Notes: generated by a model not told the origin, from the sequence alone. A stretch of 64,000 nt of DNA from Furcasterigmium furcatum (GCA_001599815.1 BCIA01000006.1:4280961-4344960), one strand, 5' to 3'. Shown: positions 32,801 to 44,800, counted from the first letter of the stretch. A program made the numbers and translations.

Positions 32801-33116
32801 GGAGCTCGAGGTGGTGCTCGAAGTCGGGGACCTGGGCGAGTCTGGCTTTGAGCGACACGCAGAGGTGGTAGAGGGAGCGTGAAGCATCGGCCTTCTGGTT
32901 GATGATATTTGTCGTCGCGACGACAGGGCCACCGTTCTGAGCGGGGACCTGTGTGGCTGCGTTCGCCAGGGATGCTAAGGAGACCGAGGAGCCATTGATG
33001 GTTGAGCCAGAGAGTTGACTGGCGCGCGGGGCACTGCTCATGCCTCCGACTCCGTTCTGGGTGTGGAAGACCGGAGCAGTGTTCGTTCTCGACAGGGAAA
33101 TGGGAGCATGTGCCAT
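29841..33116 (-). CDS. cdc24: Cdc24 Rho guanine-nucleotide exchange factor
   Basis: Five exons (32550-33116, 31943-32488, 31650-31892, 31385-31571, 29841-31327) encode 1009 residues. Domains in order are a CDC24 calponin-like region (about 85-175), a DH domain from about 228 with KELVDTERKYVQDL and the LLKPMQRLVKYPLLL helix, a PH domain (about 425-560) containing QIWWKGDP, a long Pro/Ser/Gln-rich linker, and a C-terminal PB1 domain (about 905-1009) with ESDDDIQIAFLEW. Cdc24 loads GTP on Cdc42 at sites of polar growth, and PB1 binds the scaffold Bem1. The fourth intron has two possible acceptors (before 31327 or nine bases upstream), both in frame. The gene is complete and ordinary for the family; hyphal tip growth depends on it in related fungi. 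Confidence 0.95.
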
Positions 33117-35787
33117 GATTTCCTACGCCATTCGCGGGCTGTGCGGCGGCATTCGCGAGGTCGGTGTGGTGTATTGACCGGTGGGGGAATCCTTTCGCGC
33201 TGTGAGGGACACGTCGGAGGATATGATCGGTCAGTCGGTCGGCCGGTTGGTGAAAGGGGTTTGGCAGGCGCGCGGTGAATCGAAGGCGTATGTCGCGACG
33301 TTGAAAGAGAATGGAGGGTGCTTCCTGCAGGTATCTGCTGGGCGTCGGCAGCGTCTTGTGTGACTCGCTGCTCTCCTCTGGGACGGGAGGGTCGCAGGTC
33401 GGTCGGTCGGTCGGTCGGTGTGTGGTGTCCGGAGGTCCAGCAGATTTCCCCTCTATTACGCCGCAGCTTGAGGTCCCTTTCCGATTCCTAATCTGGCGCA
33501 AGAGCCGTCCGGGCTGATGCAGAAGCGGGGAGTCAATACTCGGGCTTCCTGGGGATATTCGGGGCGGTCGGGTGGATGTGGTCGAGTTGGGTTCCGGAGG
33601 TGTTGAGGTGGGAAAAGCACGAGACTGAGAAAGGGGACCGGTATTCGGGGGATACCTAAACGCTTCGAAGGAAGGAGTCGAGAGGGGGGTAGGTTGAGTG
33701 GAGGAAGGGGAGGTTGGGATTGCGCCAGTCAGAGGCCGGTCAGGGATTGCCGTAGGGGGGCAGATGGGACGATGAAGAGGGTGCGGTCAAGTACCACCAT
33801 TGCTAGTCGCAGACCGGGCAAGTGAGATGCTGATCACCGGGGCGCTCCTCCATAATGTGGCAGGCGTTCAGGGAGAGGGCCGACATCTTCAGCGGGTTGC
33901 CAGAGGGTGATGTCGCCATTGGATCCCCTAAATGCTGTGGGTCCCACGCTGTCGGAAAGTTGGGCGAGGCCCGGGCCTCTTTCTGATCGATCCCACGGGC
34001 TTATCGCAGCATTGACAAACTGAAAGATACGGGTCTTTGGCTTCTCTGAACCTATCTTCCCACCTAGAAACTCGTGGGATGTCAAGTGAATTTGGCGGGG
34101 ATGTGAAATTCTGACACAGATAAGATATTCACTGGAACCCAAAAGTCCATCAAGCAGGCAGGTGAATGGCATACCACTATCGGTGAGGGAAGAGATGGGC
34201 GGTTCAGCTGAGCCTGAATCGGGGCCCGGTGTGAATCTACAACAGAGGGAGTCATGAATACAGCGTTTCAAGTCATCCATTGTGCCCGATTCGACTGGGA
34301 ACCTGTTGAAAAGCCTGTTGCCCGAAGATGCACCATGCACCCGCCTCCATTCCCACAGACATGGATCTCTCGATTTACTGTGGCACACCCGTTTTAGCCC
34401 AGATGAACGGCATTTGGGCCGTTGACAGCCACGGGGCTTGCGCGGTGGACGATGGCTTCCCGAACGTTATTCTCCCAGCGAGATCTTTGGAGGTAGCTCA
34501 TCCAAGCAGATCCCTTCCGAATAGCATCGTCGCACAAGAGCCTGACCACCGCTTCAAGACGGCAAATACATGGGATGACTCCAGAAGAAAGCCCGGAAAG
34601 CAATTCTCTGCCGTCCTTGGTTGACTTGTCGGCTTGAAACGCCCCCATCATGCGTGGGCGTTGCCAAAAGATTCAAGAAGCCGGGGTCATGTACATAGAA
34701 TCCACGGCCCGTGACTTGGTACGCGTCGGCTCGCGACACATGTGTGACCTCGACTTCGCTTCCCGAGCCTTCTTATTGAAGAGGAGGAGATGGCTCCGTG
34801 GCAGTGCGCTGCTGGTCCGGGTTGTGCGACTGCGACAAGCGAACTGCCATGCGATGACCCGTCTTGGGCCGCGCTGCCGACGATGGCACCTCTGTCTGGA
34901 TGCTTGCCACCTACTACGACGTTCCTCCCGTGCCGGGACGGCAGATCAGGAGCGGCGGGAAGGCATAAGACTGACTCGTCGTTCTGGCACCTTCCAGCTG
35001 TGGGCGTGCGACTTTGACGGGACTGCCAGCTGATGGAGAGAGAACATGAATAATTCGCCATCCGGTCCCCATGAAGTGAATGGATACTTCGATGGCGGGG
35101 TCAGGCGCTTCCGCTTAGGGACTGGTCTGCTGCTTGAATGCCCCCATCCCCAGCCGCTCCCGGCAATTGAATGTGCCTAGGATGCGATCTCACTGGCTCC
35201 CCGCCCGGGCTGCTGAGGTCAGCAAGCCCAGGCTACAGGGGGCCGGGATCCTTGGAACGCTAGAGCGCCCAACCGAAGCAGCTGCCTACCACCAACTGAA
35301 CTGTGTCTTCCGCCGCCTCGTCTTCACCTGACAACACCCATGTCACGATCATCCACCTTGGCCTTGTCTACGATTTCTTGCATCCCACAACATCCGGCAG
35401 GCTTCTCCATTCCTGTGATACCCTCTGCCTTTTCTTGTCCTTAGAGCTCCCTCCCGCGCAATCTTACTCTGCTTTCCCGCGCGGCCTTTTCCGGTACGCG
35501 GCTGTACAGTAACCACACGCCTCGTCGTAAACAACAAATCATCCCGGCAGGGGCTCCTTTCTCGCCTGCGTCCCCTGCTCTTCATTGCTGTCGTGTCTCG
35601 CGCTCAGCCTTGCATTCACACATCTACGCCCGTCGTCTCAGCGCCATTCCCCGACCACAACGAGCGTCCGGCTCCCGGCGGACCACCCCGGACCACAACG
35701 ACGAGCCACCCTCAAACTCGCATGGCCACCTCCTAAGAACTTCCCCCTCTGGCTGAGTCCAAGAGGTCAACCCTCATCATCAAAGTC
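33117..35787. other. Long divergent region between cdc24 and F-box gene
   Basis: This 2.7-kb stretch carries the two divergent upstream regions. A (GGTC)n microsatellite of nearly six copies lies at 33397-33419. The last 350 bp before the F-box start codon are C/T-rich, as expected of a long leader. I see no other gene. Confidence 0.45.
33397..33419. repeat. (GGTC)n microsatellite
   Basis: Nearly six perfect tandem copies of GGTC in the cdc24 upstream region. Confidence 0.9.
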
Positions 35788-38700
35788 ATGCAGTTCCCTA
35801 CCTCTCAGCCCGACGAGGGCTACTCGGAGGACCCCCTCAACCCGACCACCATGGCCTCCAGCGCCGCCTCTGCCATTGCAGTTCCGACCAAGCCCGACGA
35901 CATACCGGCGTGGCTCGCCAGAATCCTCCCATACCTGCCAGTGTCCGCCAAGCAGCAAATGGCCGTTGCCCTTCTCGACAGCCTGCCCACGTCCATCGTC
36001 GCAGAGATCGCCGAGCGAGTCCACCCCCGCCTCTACATCGACTTCATCCAATATCTTCCCCAGGAAGTCTGCCTTAAGATTCTCGGCTATCTGGACCCCG
36101 TCTCCCTCCTGAGCGTCGCGCGCTCCTGTCGTGGATGGTACAGTCTGGCCGTTGATCGAAAGCTGTGGGAGAAGCTCTACCATATGGAAGGATGGCGCGC
36201 TGTGTACCCCGAAATCAAGGCGTGGGAGGACTTGAAGAACTCCAGCGTGAGCTCGCAGCACCGCGTCATGGCAGCCGAGGACGGCCACGCCCGTAAGAAG
36301 AGGGCCATCTCGGAAGACGATGACCTGGAAATGACCGATGCCGATCGCACGGCGAGGGCGGAGGACGGCATGCCGGGGAACAGTCTGTTTGGCAGTCCCA
36401 CCATGTCAGAACCCGCGAGTCAAATCAGTACAATAATTGAGATGGACGTCGACACGCCCTCCTCGTCATCCCGCGCCGCCACGACCGATGCGCAAACCCC
36501 GACGGAATCCAAGGGAAAGGCCAAGGCCACGGGCAAAGAGCTCCTCTCGAGACCCGCCTCACCTCTCGGCGGCTCGAATCTGATCAACTCCGAGCTCTGG
36601 ACGTGGGATGTTCCCAGTAAGAAGTACAAGCTTAACTGGAAATACGTCTACACGCTACGCCGACGCCTGGAGTCCAATTGGGAGCAGGGCAAGTACATCA
36701 ACTTTCAGCTTCCGCGGCCCGATCACCCCGAAGAGGGCCACCAGGAGTGCATCTACACCCTGCAGTTTGACTCGAAATTCCTCGTCAGTGGCAGCAGGGA
36801 CCGCACCATTCGGATATGGAGCATGAACAACAGACGGCTGGTACGGGCACCGCTCAGGGGTCATGAGGGTTCCGTGCTGTGCCTTCAGTTCGATGCTGAT
36901 CCCGAGGAGGACCTGATCGTGTCAGGGAGTAGTGACTCCAACGTCATTCTCTGGCGCTTCTCCACCGGCGAGATCCTGCAGCGTCTGACCAAGGCGCATA
37001 GCGAGTCTGTCCTCAACGTCAAGTTTGACAAGCGCATCCTGGTGACATGCTCCAAGGACAAGTCCATCAAGGTGTTCAACAGGCGGCCGCTGAAATACGG
37101 CGAGCCTGGTTATGATGACCCTGCTCTGCTGAACCCTGTTCCCATTCGCATTCGGGATCATCACCGCTACCACAACCCAGCCGACGAGCTGCCCCTCAAA
37201 CCTGCGTACAGTATGATCGGCCGCCTGGAGGGCCACGGCGCCGCCGTGAATGCCGTGCAGATTCATGGTAATGAGGTCGTCTCGGCCAGCGGTGATAGGA
37301 ATATCAAAGTCTGGGATTGGGCCAAGCAGATCTGCAGCAGAACTGTTCTTGGTCATGGCAAGGGTATTGCCTGTGTGCAATACGATGGCCGGAGGATCGT
37401 CAGTGGAAGCAGCGACAATGAAGTCAAGGTCTTTGATCGCTTCACGGGTCTCGAGGTTGCCAGCCTGCGGGCACACACCAATCTCGTCCGGACGGTCCAG
37501 GCCGGGTTCGGCGACCTGCCGTACAGCCAGCACGAAGACCGTGCAGAGGCGCGGAAGATCGACGAAGAGTACTTCAAGGCGCTCGAGAGCGGTGCCATCC
37601 CCCAAGATCGCACCAACAACCACAGGTCGCGCCCCCGCAATGCCGGCAGCAAGAGACCAGAGGACATCACAGCCTTTGGCGCTACCTTGCCGCCTGGCGG
37701 CGGCGGTGGCAAGTATGCCCGCATCATCTCAGGCTCCTACGATCAGAAGATCATCATCTGGCGCCGCGACAAGGACGGCGTATGGGAGCCAGCGCATCGC
37801 CTGCGCCAGGAAGATGCCGCCGACGCTGCGCTACACTGGGCAGTCAGAACTGGTTCTATTCCAGCACCGCCCCCCAGCCAGCTTGCTGCCGCTCCGGCGG
37901 CGGCACCGCCAGCCAGCGGACAGTCTTCCATGACATCGGTCCAGCCTGCGCAACCAGGCTCGCATCTGCCCCTCCACCAACCGGACGCTCGCCCGTCGTC
38001 GTCTGCTTCAGCCCCTGCTGCTCCCCTGACGTCCCTCCACGCGTCCGCCATCGGCCCTCCTTCCACCCCTGCTCGAACGACAATCGAAGAGCCCATCATT
38101 GCGACCATCACGCCCGAATCAGCTACGTCTTATATGGCACTGATCGATATGATCGTTCCACAGGGCGTTACAGCACTTCAGCAGGCTTTGACCAGCTACC
38201 CGACAATGCTCGCTTACCACGCACATATTCAAGCAGCAATCACCCGAGAGGTATCTCCTGTGGCCCGCTCCCATCTTCGTCAGGTTGTAGCACATGCTCT
38301 TGTCTCCACGCAGTATGCCCAGTCTCGCACGCGACTGGCTTCCATGCAAACCACGGCAGGACCAATCGTGGCTCCATCGCTACCGTCACTCAGTTCCTTG
38401 CATACGCCCACTTCCTCCATGTCAGGCCAAGCTAGTACCAGCGTCTCACAGGCTGGCCCGAGTACATCTTCGCACGGCAGCAACCGAGGCTTTGACCCGG
38501 TTCGACACGTCGGTAGTCGCGCAGAGTCACCTCGGCCATTTGCGGCGGGCAACTCCAGCTCGATGCCAGCTCCTCACGACACTGCGCATATGCACCAGCA
38601 TCGTATGCAGGCGCATGGCCAAACGCCCCAGGCACCAATCTCTCAGAGCTCGGCACCGCAGTTCGGCGGACATATACACATTGCAAACGCCGGTCCAGCG

Positions 38701-39081
38701 CAAGCCCCTGGCCCGCACCGGGCTCCGAGCGCCCAGCAAGGCTCGGGCTCGTCCGGATCACAGCCGCCAGCGCTTCCCCCGACTCCGGTGCAAGCCCACT
38801 CGACACCCGTGGCACCGCCTCAGGTCCAGCAACCGGCTCAGCAGCAGCCGGCACCGCAGCAGCCCGGTGCCCAGCCAGCAGGCCAGGCGCAAGAGGGCCA
38901 GGCGGCCCATCATCCCCACATAACCAACGCCGACAGCAGCCCGGCTCGGGTCTTCAAGCTTCAGTTTGATGCCAGACGTATCATCTGTTGTAGCCAAACG
39001 AGCATCATCGTCGGATGGGACTTTTGCAACGGCGATCCGGAGCTGGAGCACGTGTCGCGAATCTTTGGGACTGTGGAGTAA
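35788..39081 (+). CDS. F-box/WD40 repeat protein (SCF ubiquitin ligase subunit)
   Basis: This single-exon gene encodes 1097 residues. The F-box lies at about 84-131 (QYLPQEVCLKILGYLDPVSL) with a helical dimerisation-like segment before it. WD40 repeats run from about 325 to 660, with units such as VSGSRDRTIRIW, VSGSSDSNVILW and VSASGDRNIKVWDW. A Pro/Gln/Ala-rich stretch of roughly 380 residues follows, and then a final blade-like segment (FKLQFDARRIICC...VGWDF). The F-box would bind Skp1 and the propeller would bind phosphorylated targets for SCF-driven ubiquitylation. Overall layout resembles Neurospora FWD-1, which degrades the clock protein FRQ, but I cannot confirm orthology by eye, so no symbol is given. 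ATG 35851 (second Met) is an alternative start. Confidence 0.88.
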   Translation: MQFPTSQPDEGYSEDPLNPTTMASSAASAIAVPTKPDDIPAWLARILPYLPVSAKQQMAVALLDSLPTSIVAEIAERVHPRLYIDFIQYLPQEVCLKILGYLDPVSLLSVARSCRGWYSLAVDRKLWEKLYHMEGWRAVYPEIKAWEDLKNSSVSSQHRVMAAEDGHARKKRAISEDDDLEMTDADRTARAEDGMPGNSLFGSPTMSEPASQISTIIEMDVDTPSSSSRAATTDAQTPTESKGKAKATGKELLSRPASPLGGSNLINSELWTWDVPSKKYKLNWKYVYTLRRRLESNWEQGKYINFQLPRPDHPEEGHQECIYTLQFDSKFLVSGSRDRTIRIWSMNNRRLVRAPLRGHEGSVLCLQFDADPEEDLIVSGSSDSNVILWRFSTGEILQRLTKAHSESVLNVKFDKRILVTCSKDKSIKVFNRRPLKYGEPGYDDPALLNPVPIRIRDHHRYHNPADELPLKPAYSMIGRLEGHGAAVNAVQIHGNEVVSASGDRNIKVWDWAKQICSRTVLGHGKGIACVQYDGRRIVSGSSDNEVKVFDRFTGLEVASLRAHTNLVRTVQAGFGDLPYSQHEDRAEARKIDEEYFKALESGAIPQDRTNNHRSRPRNAGSKRPEDITAFGATLPPGGGGGKYARIISGSYDQKIIIWRRDKDGVWEPAHRLRQEDAADAALHWAVRTGSIPAPPPSQLAAAPAAAPPASGQSSMTSVQPAQPGSHLPLHQPDARPSSSASAPAAPLTSLHASAIGPPSTPARTTIEEPIIATITPESATSYMALIDMIVPQGVTALQQALTSYPTMLAYHAHIQAAITREVSPVARSHLRQVVAHALVSTQYAQSRTRLASMQTTAGPIVAPSLPSLSSLHTPTSSMSGQASTSVSQAGPSTSSHGSNRGFDPVRHVGSRAESPRPFAAGNSSSMPAPHDTAHMHQHRMQAHGQTPQAPISQSSAPQFGGHIHIANAGPAQAPGPHRAPSAQQGSGSSGSQPPALPPTPVQAHSTPVAPPQVQQPAQQQPAPQQPGAQPAGQAQEGQAAHHPHITNADSSPARVFKLQFDARRIICCSQTSIIVGWDFCNGDPELEHVSRIFGTVE

Positions 39082-39420
39082 GGACAGAAGTCATGGATGG
39101 CCGGCCTTGGATGCGGCCGCCGTCACGCAAGTGACTAAAAAAAGAGAGAAGGGCGTCCTGGATCTCGGGATGCGAGAGCAGTAGACAGAACATTAATGAT
39201 ATCATAATTCAGGACACGAGACCACAGCATGCATATGGCCAGCAGACCGAAAATGCCCAACAGCGTGAGCCGTGGGTAGTATGCTCCGACTATGAGTGTG
39301 CCGCAAACCCAACGCCAACGCCGGCCGTAGTGATTCCATTCCTCTTGACTTTGTAAATCTGCGCCTGCCACCGATCCTTTCCGCTATCCTCCATAAACAC
39401 GTGCGTATCCCGTACAGTCC
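39082..39420. other. Convergent 3' spacer
   Basis: This 339-bp spacer lies between the stop codons of the F-box and vps60 genes. No gene is seen. Confidence 0.5.
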
Positions 39421-40068
39421 CTACGTCGCGGCCACTTCCTTCACCTTGCCGTCCTTATTCGCCTGCGTGGGCTCCTCGTCGATGAAGTCGGGGACCTCCT
39501 CCTGCATGAACGCGGGCACGCTCCCGCCCATCTCGGGCTCCATCTCCGCCTCGAGCCCGAGCGCCTCGAGCTCTGCGTCGAGCTCGGCCTCGTCGACGTC
39601 CTCGGGAACGTCGTAGCTCCTGGCGAGGCTCTCCTGGATCTCGTTGCCTACGTCGAGGAGGTCGGCCATCTCGTCCTGCAAGCGCTCGATCTGGTCGATG
39701 TCGACCTTTCCGTACTGCTTCTTCAGCTCCTTGTTCGTCGTCTTGAGGGCGTCGACGGTGGCCATTGTGTTCTTGAGGTTGTCCTGGAGGGTGCGGGCCT
39801 GCTCCATGTTCCAGGACTGGGACTGGAGCTGGTCGCGCTGGGACTCGAGCATCTTGCGCCGCTGGAGAACCTTGGAGGCCTTGGACTTCATGGCGGACTT
39901 GCCGGGGCCGTCGCGCATGCGGGAGAGCTTCTGCTGGTAGGTCTGGAGCTCGGAGTTGACGGAGGCGAGCTGGACGTCGAGGGAGGCGATGCGCTCGTCG
40001 AGGTTGGTGATGGCGGAGCCGAGGGTTGGTTTCGGGCCCTTGGGGACCGAGCCGAACAGGCGGTTCAT
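39421..40068 (-). CDS. vps60: ESCRT-III-related protein Vps60 (CHMP5)
   Basis: This single-exon gene encodes 215 residues. It starts MNRLFGSVPKGPKPTL and has the basic N-terminal coiled coil and acidic C-terminus of the Snf7/CHMP family. The LDVQLASVNSEL and VLQRRKMLESQRDQL stretches are long helices, and the tail (VPAFMQEEVPDFIDEEP) is typical of Vps60. Vps60 binds Vta1 and helps Vps4 disassemble ESCRT-III filaments on endosomes. The start at 40068 matches family length; an open extension to 40296 has low-complexity sequence unlike the family. Confidence 0.92.
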   Translation of the reverse strand: MNRLFGSVPKGPKPTLGSAITNLDERIASLDVQLASVNSELQTYQQKLSRMRDGPGKSAMKSKASKVLQRRKMLESQRDQLQSQSWNMEQARTLQDNLKNTMATVDALKTTNKELKKQYGKVDIDQIERLQDEMADLLDVGNEIQESLARSYDVPEDVDEAELDAELEALGLEAEMEPEMGGSVPAFMQEEVPDFIDEEPTQANKDGKVKEVAAT

Positions 40069-41166
40069 TCTGGGCGGGTTGTTCTTGGGGTTCGGGGGGA
40101 ATGGGTTGGTTTCGACGAGGAGGAGGTTTGTTGTCGACGTGGTGTCTGCTGAGCACACGATGTGGTCGTGGTCCAAGGCGCCAGGATTCCAGGTCGAGGT
40201 ATGAGGTAATTGCTCTGGAAGCCCGCTTAGGTAAGCGACATGACCCCACCGCGGGGTACGCGGGGAGAGCTGCAGCTCAAGCTCCAGCTTCACCACAGGT
40301 TGACTGATGTATTGCTGAAGTGACTTGCTGAGCCGGGTTGGATCGTAAACAGTGTGTCTTTGGATTGCAGCTATGTTTTCTGGTAGTTTTTACCTTATTT
40401 CTTTCGACTTGAAGCGAATGTCACCAAGTCATAGGTTTTATCTAATTCCATCTATTACATCGAGCAATCACATTCCAATACGATTGAGATTACCTTAGCA
40501 TTCCAGAGAGTATGTAAGGGTAATCTATTACTGCTACTGTGCTTCTCTTGGATTATATATAGCTCCGCTTGCCTATCAATTGCACGTCAACCAGCCAGCA
40601 ATGGTTGAGATGGTGGCAGACAATGACGGCTGTGCTCGACTCGTGGACTCTGCGCTGATGCCGATTCCCAAGATGACTATGTCTAGATGGACTCTCTCCA
40701 GGGCGGTTTTGAAATTGCCCGATTTCAGGGCAGAAAAGATGTCCTCCGTCATCATCAAGTCTAAAAATTGATCGGGCGACTGAATTGGAGGAGCTCGCAG
40801 TCGTTCACGGCAGCTTCGTAGATGATACTCGCCGAGAGCATATACAGGAGAGTGGACCATAAATTCCAGACGAATCGGTCATTTCCTGCACCACAGCGGT
40901 ATTTTCTGAGGGGATATAACATAATGAAGAGGATATCATCGATCTCCGTCGAGATCTGTGCCGGTGAGCGAGGTCGCTGCCCGGGGCAAGTCCGAATGCT
41001 CTCGCTCTAGCTGCTCTAAATATCTCTCTGCTTGGTCCCAGATTTCTAACAACGAGGAACGACACTAGTAGCTCTTTCTATCAGGTTTTAATATTTTAGT
41101 CCATGATCTAAAACAGTCCGGACCTTAGCAGCTTCCTCAGCAGGCACGAAAAGACAAGAAACCAGG

Positions 41167-41805
41167 ATGACGGCTGCGTTTGCCTCCAGCCTGAGGTTCC
41201 CGGGAAAGCTCTCCGTTTCCTCGGAGCTGTGGGGAAACGGCCAAAACACTTTCGAGTTTAAATGGCAGACCATTAGCATATGTAAGTACAGCTGCTTTGA
41301 GCTGATGCTTGAAACAGGTCTCAGGAGGCAAGATGTGCAAGCCAGGTATTGGTTTTTGGTTGGTGATTACCAAATGCCAGTTGTGGTGAACATGCCCGGT
41401 CCTGCCTTTCCATATTGTGTGCCGCAGAAGTCGGCATATATGAGCACTATAGGCCTAAATGTGAGAACATCTCTCTTCATGTATTCCTGCGGCATTCGTC
41501 CGCAATATCTGCTAGTTTCGGTGTTGATATCGTTGATGCATGCTTTCAGCTTGTTTTGCTCGCGCCCAATTGAGACGGTTCGAAACGCCAGACGACCGAG
41601 GTTGTCCGTTGCGGTCTTCCCGAGACCGAGATGCCTTGAATTCTTACTCTCGCAACAGCATAGCTTCTCTAAGCGGTGCCGACCGCTGGTGACGCAGACC
41701 AGGCAGAGATCGTCTGCTTTGACAAGAGACAACCACTGTCTCGCTCGAACACCTGCCCAGGAGTCGATCCCGGTCATTGCTCGGCTCTTGTTCTCGGCAA
41801 GATGA
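41167..41805 (+). CDS. Hypothetical ORF, doubtful
   Basis: A frame of 212 residues starts with ATG. Its first 130 residues look moderately protein-like and include one hydrophobic stretch (QYLLVSVLISLMHAFSLF). A GTAAGT...ACAG pair at 41281-41316 would form a 36-nt intron, too short for this genome. An overlapping minus-strand frame of 275 residues ends inside it, so at least one of them is chance. I recognise no domain, and neither neighbour suggests a role. Kept only as a low-confidence candidate. Confidence 0.15.
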   Translation: MTAAFASSLRFPGKLSVSSELWGNGQNTFEFKWQTISICKYSCFELMLETGLRRQDVQARYWFLVGDYQMPVVVNMPGPAFPYCVPQKSAYMSTIGLNVRTSLFMYSCGIRPQYLLVSVLISLMHAFSLFCSRPIETVRNARRPRLSVAVFPRPRCLEFLLSQQHSFSKRCRPLVTQTRQRSSALTRDNHCLARTPAQESIPVIARLLFSAR

Positions 41806-44800
41806 CTGCCGAGGGGCTGGGCTCTCCGAAAAGCACGCGATCTTACCTGGATTCTTGAGCAGGCCAGCGCAAACGGCGGGTAAAAAATACGTAGAGGCAG
41901 GGCGTGAAGGGCTGCTGGGACAGATATTTGTGCATCGCGGACTGCGCTGCTACCGTATCCCATGACCCTGGGATGAGGCCAGGGAATGGGCCATGCCTCA
42001 CCACTCCATACGCATGAGAGAGGTATCACGACTCGCCCCAGAATCCATCTGATCACCCCTGGTTGACAACATCTACAGCTTGAGATTCTCTCTGCAGAGA
42101 ACTCTGAGTCTCCAAAAGACATCCATGAGCAAAGAAGACCTGCGGGTAACGAAAACAAAGTCCCGAATCTGGCCGGAATGGTAGCCAAGAGCATTCATGG
42201 GCAGAACTTTCCCTTGAGCCGTTCCGGATCCAAGGACCCGGGAGCACCTTCGAGTCCCGTTCTCGGAACATTTGCGGCATTCCGAGTCTGCACAAATTGA
42301 TGACCCTGGTCCCGTTCGACGCCGAATATCCCTTCCGCCGCGACGGCGAACTCCAAGAATGCAACCTCTTCATCTCAACGAGGAAGGCCCCAGACAGGGA
42401 GCCCAAACGACCGGTGACGCCGGCCCTGGCGAGTCGTGATGTACCGTAACCTCTGGCAATGAATATCATCTCGGGTTAGTGCCAACAACTCACTCACCTG
42501 ATCTCTCGTCGACGAACGGATCATTACGAGTAAGTCGAGGCCGCCCCCGGACTCGGACTCGTGTGGGACTGACTGATGATCTTGTGAGCGATCAGGGACG
42601 TCGGGACATGGGTGTGATAATCGGCAGTGAGAGAGAGAGGGCTGACCGCCGCTGCCGCCGCTGTGGCATCGGGACCATTCGGTCGTCAAGGGCGCTGTTC
42701 GCTGAAATAAATATCACATCTCAATTCTCACCTCTCCTTAGAGCCTTGGCCGCGGTGGAGCGTATCTACGAGTAACCCCGAGCCCTGGCCCTGAAGCTGG
42801 AGGATGGTCATACTGAGGCCCAGAGACAGGCCCGTTGGCTCGCGGGCTCTTGACCACGATTCATCCGAGACATGAGTCCGGCTTCACCGCCTCGAGATCG
42901 TCGCATCGCACGTGAGGACCCTCGAGGACCCTAGAGGATGAAGGACAGCGCGTCCAGATGGAATCCTTCTCGTTGCCCGGGGTACCCCCACGCCGGCCGA
43001 GATTGCGTCAGGCTGTTTTCCTTACACCATTATTCCTGCTCAGCGGCATCCCTGGGCCAGGGTCCATCTGCACGGTATCATGAGATGTATATCGAGATCC
43101 GTCTCACCGTGATTATATGTAACCGACCCATGGCGGCGTCGCTTGGAGCAGGGTGCGTCAAGTGCCTCTACTTACATCCCTTAGCACAACACCAGAGTCC
43201 CGCTGGTTCGTTTGTAGCGCGTCGGTGGCAGCCGGTGAGCAGGGAACAGTGACGAACGACACCAACCCCACGAACCGTTCCAGGGGCGGTGCCTCTCACC
43301 TTGCTTTTTCCTCCTGGGACGGATCGTTGCCTTTACCCGAGGCGTTATCTGCACCTGCAGCGCGGGCTTGCGACTACGGCCTCAATGGGACAGCAGGAAG
43401 TCCGTCCCTGGCCGCGTGCGGTGGAATTCATTCCGGAGATACGAGTACCAAGATCCCAGGGCTTGAAGGCGTCAGCGGGCTTGCCTGGGTATTGGGTTCC
43501 CGAGGCGCTGGTGAGTGCCCCCAGCTCAGGAATGCTTTGGCCGTTTCCCAGGACCATGCCATCGGTAAAAAGCCAATGTCTTGCTCTGGGACGCCGTTCA
43601 TAGGCCAGCCAGCCCTGGAACCCGAGAATGACGAGGCCCCCTGTGGGCGCTAGAATCCACCGTATCCTTGTCTTCCTAGTCTTCCCGCGCTCGCTGCCCC
43701 TGGTGGTTCCGTCGCCACGTTCCGTGCCGGCTCCAGCGACTCTGGCACCGGCTGATAAGACTATCGAGGCGAGGCGTATTCCTGCGGCTACGGACTTTTG
43801 TACATGCCGAACATATGGTACAGGTACTTGGGTCAAGCGAGTCAGACCCTTTTTCTTTCCTCTTGCGCCAGTCATGTCCGGTGTGTGAGTGTGTGTCCCA
43901 AAGGACCCAAGTGCGAGCAAGGGCAAGGGTCGGGCCGTTGACCGGTGCCGCGTTGACGGCCGCAGCAGCAGCAGCAATATCAGGATTGCACATGTTACTT
44001 CTGTCGAGTAAGTCCTCTTCTTCCCCAGCATCGAGCGCACAAGTACCCTGCTGCCACGGGCACATTCTCGGCTCTGTTCTCCCCGCGCCTCCTGCGCTCT
44101 GCTCCTCCTGATGATCCGGCCTCGAGCGAAATCGATCCTCGGATTCTGAGCCAACCCGTGGGCGCGCAAATGGGAACACGCCGATGTGCCGAGGACGCCT
44201 GCGCCTGCTGGCGAGCGAATAACGCACAACGAGACAGGGGTGATTCCTCTGATACCCTTGACAGATCTCTGACCGATGTGGAGTATGTCCTCAGCGACTA
44301 CTCGATGTAGCAAGGAGGATTCGCTACCCATGCCCTTTCCCCCTCGACGACGTCCAATGCCATCCCTCGCCGATGGTCAGAACTCTGGGACTGATGCCGC
44401 CCACAGCAGCCACCAACCCACCTCCCGGGTCTTCTTCATGCAAGGTGCGGCCACGCGGGAGGGCCTCGAAAGGATCAGTGCCGCGGCGCGCGCCGTGCCT
44501 GTCTGTTGTCTGTCTCGACTCGACTGAGAAGCCGGCCGCCCCAGGGCCCCCACTGCCTGGGCATCGCTCAGAGAGGGAAGAAACCGCGGAGTCTAGGGTT
44601 CCGTTTTCGTCCTGGGAGCCCACGCCCAAGAGACCCGAGGGGGAGGTTCGTTCTGGCATGTGCGCTGGGGGGCCTGGTTTTTCCCTGAACGAGGCGCTCC
44701 GTCGGCCGAGAGAGCTCGCCGGCCAACCGTGACCGGGGACGACGTCCTGACTTGCTGCGTCGTACGTTGCCAAGACAGAGGCTGCAGGCTGGCGCCGGAT

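Noticed and set aside
41367..42194. Minus-strand open frame of 275 codons opposite the 41167-41805 frame
   Set aside because: No domain; the two opposite frames cannot both be real, and neither has a clear splice or promoter pattern.
43345..44331. Minus-strand open frame of 328 codons
   Set aside because: Arg/Ser/Gly-rich composition, repetitive sequence, no domain, and overlapping frames on the other strand; chance in GC-rich DNA.
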